DNA of 64,000 bases, from NCBI GenBank assembly GCA_963854835.1, contig OY978528.1:58226761-58290760 (forward strand), given 5' to 3'. The notes beneath the pieces are model-generated. The model was not told the origin of the DNA. It searched no databases and saw only the letters and a program-made list of their open reading frames with translations. The position numbers and the translations under genes are program-made. This document shows, piece after piece, positions 60,156 through 64,000 of the stretch. Numbering within the stretch: the stretch's first letter is position 1; every line of letters begins with the position of its first letter. This DNA is from Megamerina dolium. Lineage: Eukaryota > Arthropoda > Insecta > Diptera > Megamerinidae.

Positions 60156-61801
60156 CAGTGGCTCACAGCTTATTTCGTACAGTGTATATATTTTTATGTA
60201 CATGGCTGTAACATCGAAACTAAAAAACTTATCGATAAGTTTTGAATGTAGATGTCTGTGTATGTGTTTAGTAAACCTAATAAGAAAACGGGGAACCCCA
60301 AAAATTTTTCTTTTTGTTATGCAAGAGAGAAAAACTATTGATCAGCTGATTTTCAGCTCACATCTTATTTCGTACACAAACTTCAATGTAGGTAAGTTTC
60401 ATTCTGCCGCGCAGTTACAAAGTTTTTTTGAATTGTATGAGTTTTTGGACCTTTTTAACTATTATAACAATTTTTATTATTATTATTTTAAATAGTTAAA
60501 GTGCTGTAAATTAAACATTTAGCTTTATGGGTCATTGTACAACGATGGAACAGCGTAAACTGGTAATTAACCATTTTAGGAAAGGTCAGAGTGTGCGAAA
60601 AATTGCTGAAATGACAAATTTAAGTGCCTCAACTGTCCAATACATCATTCAACGCTTCGTTCGCGAAAATCGGTTGGAGAACAAGGGCAGAGAAGCACCT
60701 AATAAGATTTTCAACGCATCAGACGAGCGTTATATTGTACGAAAAATTAAGAAAAATCCAAAGTTATCCGCTCCGAAGTTGGCTGCAGAGGTTCAGCGTG
60801 AAATAGGAAAATCATCCAGTGCTGAAACTGTCCGACGTGTGCTGCGCAATCATGACTTGAACGGTCGAGTAGACCGAAAGAAACCATTCATTTCGAAAAT
60901 GAATATACAACGCCGACTTGACTTCGCCAAAGAGCATATTATTAATACTCCTGCGTTCTGGAATACCGTTATTTTCGCGGATGAGTCTAAGTTTAATATT
61001 TTTGGCTCGGACGGAATGTCATATGTTTGGCGTAAAGCTAATACCGAGCTAAACAAGGAGAACCTTAAGCCCACAGTGAAGCATGGTGGCGGTAGCGTGA
61101 TGGTTTGGGCCTGTATGTCAGCAGCCGGAGTAGGTGAATTGGTTTTTATTGAGGGAACAATGGACAAAATGAAGTACCTCGAGATTCTGAAAAACAATTT
61201 ACTTCAAAGTGCAGACAAACTGGGTTTGCGGGAAGAATTTCGGTATTACCAAGATAATGACCCAAAACATAAATCTGGGATTGTGCAATCTTGGCTTATT
61301 TGAACTGCTCACACTTGATGTCTCCACCACCACAGTCACCTGACATGAATGTGATTGAAAATCTTTAGTCTATTTTGGACAATAAAATAAGAACACACAA
61401 GATTTCTAATAAGCAAGACCTAAAGAAGGTACTGATGGAGGAATGGAAAAAAATCACACCAGACATCACTCAAAAATTGGTGGATTCAATGCCAAGTAGA
61501 CTCCAGGCTGTCATTAACATACTGTCATACTAAATATTAAAATCAACTTACTTTGTTTTTAGTTTGAACTTAAAGAGACTGTACGAAATAAGCTGTGACA
61601 TGAATTTTCCTATTTTTTTCTTATTTTATTTTTTTATAGTGTCAAACACTAAAATTTTGAAAAAGTAAATTTTGGAAAATAAAAAACAAACCTTCCTTTC
61701 AAAAATGGCATTTATATTTTGTTCAAATTTTTGCTATATTAGGAATTACGACTGCAGCAATTTTTAAACTGTCACTGTACGAAATAAGCTGGGAGCCACT
61801 G
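60156..61801 (+). mobile_element. Nearly complete Tc1-like transposon with compound inverted ends
   Basis: 1646 bp flanked by TA at 60154-60155 and 61802-61803. The outer ends are cagtggctcacagcttattt (60156) and the complement of agctgggagccactg (61801), continuing as cgtacagtg on both sides with one mismatch. A second copy of the site lies about 200 bp inside each end: cagctcacatcttatttcgt at 60354 and gtacgaaataagctgtgaca at 61581. This gives an IR/DR-type layout as in Sleeping Beauty-like transposons. It is the youngest-looking DNA transposon in the window. Confidence 0.95.
60527..61533 (+). pseudogene. Tc1-like DD34E transposase, two lesions
   Basis: Cut-and-paste transposase of about 335 codons, full length for the family. 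Residues 7-50 form the first helix-turn-helix (KLVINHFRKGQSVRKIAEMT, then SASTVQYI), residues 65-110 the second. The catalytic core has FADESKFN (Asp152), KHGGGSVMVWACMSAAG (185-201), YYQDNDPKH (Asp243) and SPDMNVIENL, with the Glu 34 residues after Asp243. Lesion 1 is a single-base frameshift near 61291-61300 that ends the first frame at TGA 61301-61303. Lesion 2 is TAG at 61366-61368, where the family has Trp. After it the frame is open to TAA 61531-61533. The start is MGHCTTMEQRK; the second Met (codon 7) is also possible. No intron is needed. Confidence 0.92.
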
Positions 61802-61822
61802 TATATATATTGATATAAATAT

Positions 61823-63455
61823 TTATACCCTGCATAATGCAATATGCATGGTATATTCATTTCGGTCAGATGTTTGTGTCCACTTGAAGGAATCTCCGGA
61901 GATATAGACATAGATATATATTCGTGATCAGCGTCTGTCTGTCACCTGGCTGGTTCGCACGATAACTTGAGTAAATATTGAGCTATTTCGACGAAATTTG
62001 GCACAAGTAACCTATGATCCAAGGGTACGGAGGGGATTGATATTGGGCATGATCGGTCAATAGCCACGCCCACACCAAGCCTTCAGAGCGACTAACCTCG
62101 GAATTTTCAAAATCTTTAACTTGCTATAACTCACATAATATACCACTTGGGACAACAATATTTTGTACATAAAGTTATATTATAGAGTTATATTATAGCA
62201 AAAAGTGGGTGAGCCACGCCTACTTTCTAGCGTAGCTCTCATACAAAGTGTCTGTACGTCTTTTAAATTGAAACAGTTGTAACTTCTACAATCTTCTGTC
62301 CATAATAACCATAATTGACACTTAGATTAACACGGTAGTCGGAAATAATATGGCACAAAATCAGTGTGCCACGCCAACTCCTTCTTGGGTCTCCCATACA
62401 AAGTTTCGGAAATTAAAAAAAATGTTACCGGTTATAACTTGCAAACTATTCAGCGTTGAATAACGAGATTTAAGGTGTGGATTAGTATTATACGAGCAAC
62501 TAGGCTCACGGAAAACGGGCTCACCACGCCCACTGTTTATCGTAGTCCCCATACAAATTTTAAATTGAAACAGCTGTAACTTCGGCAATCTTCTGTCAAG
62601 AATAACCATAATTGACACTTAAATTAATATCGTAGTCGGTAATAATCTGGCATAAAATCAGTGTGCCACGCCCACTCCTTCATGGGTCTCCCATACAAAG
62701 TTGAGAGAATTAAACTGAAACTTTTAAGCTCCATAACTTACAAACCATTTAGCATAGGACAACAAGATTTAAGGTATGGATTAGTATTGTACGAGCAACT
62801 AGGCTTACAGGAAATGGGCGCGGTATGGATTGGTATTGTACGAGCAACTAGACTTACAGGAAATGGGCGCGCCACGCCCACTGTACAAAATGAGTGTAAT
62901 TCTTTTAAATTGATATAGCTGTAACTTCTGCATCATTCTGTCTAGAACAATTATAATTAATACTTCGGCTAATATGGTAGTCGAAAATAATCTGACAAAA
63001 ATCAACATGCCACACCCACTTCTTAATGGGGCTTCCATACAAAATTTGGAAAATTAAAAAAAATTTAAACCGCTATAACTTACGAACTATTCAGCGTAGG
63101 ACAACCAAATTTAAGGAGTGGATTGATATTGAAAAATTAATTAGATATACAAGAAAGAGGTAAGTCACGCCCACTTTTTATATAGCTTCCGTACAAAATC
63201 TCGGATTTATCTTAAACATTAAAACACCCATAACTTACTAAATAATACGCCTAGGTCAACCCATTGCAACCTAGGTAGTTTAGTATTATAGGCAGAAATT
63301 ATTGCTCAAAAATTGGTGAGGTAGCCTGGTTCTTAATGTAGCTCCTATACAAAAAGTGGAAGAAAAGGATGGATATACGAGCAAACTTTTTATATATACC
63401 TCTACATATGCAGGGTATAATTTGGTCGGCCCCAGCCGACTGTAAGGAGATTTTT
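61823..63455 (+). mobile_element. Family B repeat element (copy 2), about 1.6 kb
   Basis: Starts ttataccctgcataatgc and ends gcagggtataatttggtcgg, the hairpin gtcggc/gccgac (63424-63439) and gtaaggagattttt, matching copy 1 end to end. The (GTCC)n head is deleted here: gatcagcgtc joins directly to tgtctgtcacc. Modules recur near 62215, 62370, 62525, 62668, 62873, 63012, 63167 and 63335. A 49-bp tandem duplication lies at 62773-62821 and 62822-62870. It begins only 21 bp after the Tc1-like element. ORFs inside are module translations. Confidence 0.75.
62773..62870 (+). repeat. 49-bp tandem duplication
   Basis: Two units with two differences by eye, each starting ggtatggatt and ending gaaatgggcgc. 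Absent from copy 1 of family B, so it arose after the copies separated. Confidence 0.85.
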
Positions 63456-64000
63456 TTACATAGATATTGTTCTGCAATTGTTTTACTGCACACACACACT
63501 CCCTCATAATATAATTATCACAAAACACACACTCATTCCGATTAAGTACGTTTGAATAATTTTTTCTTGTAATTATCTTAAATGAAGAATATTAAATATA
63601 AAATTTACAATCTAATCCAAAGGTATACAAATATTTAACAAGAGAACGATGGTACTTCAGAAAGAAAAATAATAATAAAAAAATTATAAATAAATAAATG
63701 CAACAATTTAATAGATAATTACATTGAATGTTGAGTATATTTTCCCATTCATAGCATAGTACTTAAGTATACACATATTAAATATATAATGCAATGCAAT
63801 TGCAATTGCGCAGATATGAGTACCCACTCATATAGCAACAATAACAATATTAATACGTAAGTAGTGCACGCAATTTGCTAAGAAATAAATATGTATATAC
63901 ACACAAATCTATGAAAATGCAAAAAAAAGAAAAGAAATAAGAATAAAATATTGTAAAAAAAAAACAGAATGTAAGACAATGCTTGTGCATATTCACATTG
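63456..64000. other. AT-rich noncoding stretch
   Basis: A short CA run at 63489-63498 and A-rich runs near 63921-63963. No gene recognised. Confidence 0.5.

Overview
The window looks like a gene-poor, strongly AT-rich piece of a higher dipteran (fly) genome. The evidence is the density of mariner/Tc1-type elements, a tRNA-derived SINE, a non-LTR retrotransposon with a (TAAG)n tail, long dinucleotide and trinucleotide microsatellites, and dispersed repeats whose layout recalls repeats of other flies. A tephritid fruit fly would fit, but that is inference. No intact conserved host gene is visible in 64 kb, so this is intergenic or large-intron DNA. Most long open frames are translations of (AT)n, (GAT)n or (TTA)n runs, or of transposon relics. 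Many open only with TTG or GTG and have no ATG.

Layout. 1-3.4 kb: modular repeat (family A) and AT-rich DNA. 3.4-3.9 kb: internally deleted irritans/Himar-type mariner. 5.9-6.1 kb: degenerate minisatellite. 6.5-7.1 kb: non-LTR retrotransposon 3' end, minus strand. 8.3-9.2 kb: mellifera-type mariner with inverted ends. 11.1-12.0 kb: broken IS630-Tc1-mariner (ITm) element. 12.3-13.1 kb: two SINEs, one with a perfect 13-bp target duplication. 15.1-15.6 kb: family A with a truncated retrotransposon tail inside. 18.5-19.1 kb: a 528-bp MITE. 24.4-26.1 kb: SINE joined to a family B repeat. 27.9-28.3, 30.7-31.6, 34.5-35.4, 50.3-51.2, 55.5-56.6 and 58.4-59.4 kb: further dead mariner/Tc1/ITm copies. 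51.6-52.5 kb: best retrotransposon copy (reverse transcriptase with YADD). 60.2-61.8 kb: an almost complete Tc1-like element with about 220-bp compound ends and a 335-codon transposase broken by one frameshift and one stop. 61.8-63.5 kb: second full family B repeat.

Two loci could be host coding sequence: a 53-codon ORF with a signal-peptide profile at 52773-52934, and a possible terminal exon on the minus strand at 58185-58412 next to a transposon insertion. Both are uncertain.

The most unusual structural theme is modular repeats. Three unassigned dispersed families (A, B, C) are built from degenerate units about 145-165 bp long. A and B share a core close to GGGCTCCCATACAAA. A fourth family (D) repeats the word CATTATTGCAA and its complement. 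None encodes a recognisable protein. All coordinates and similarities here were read by eye.
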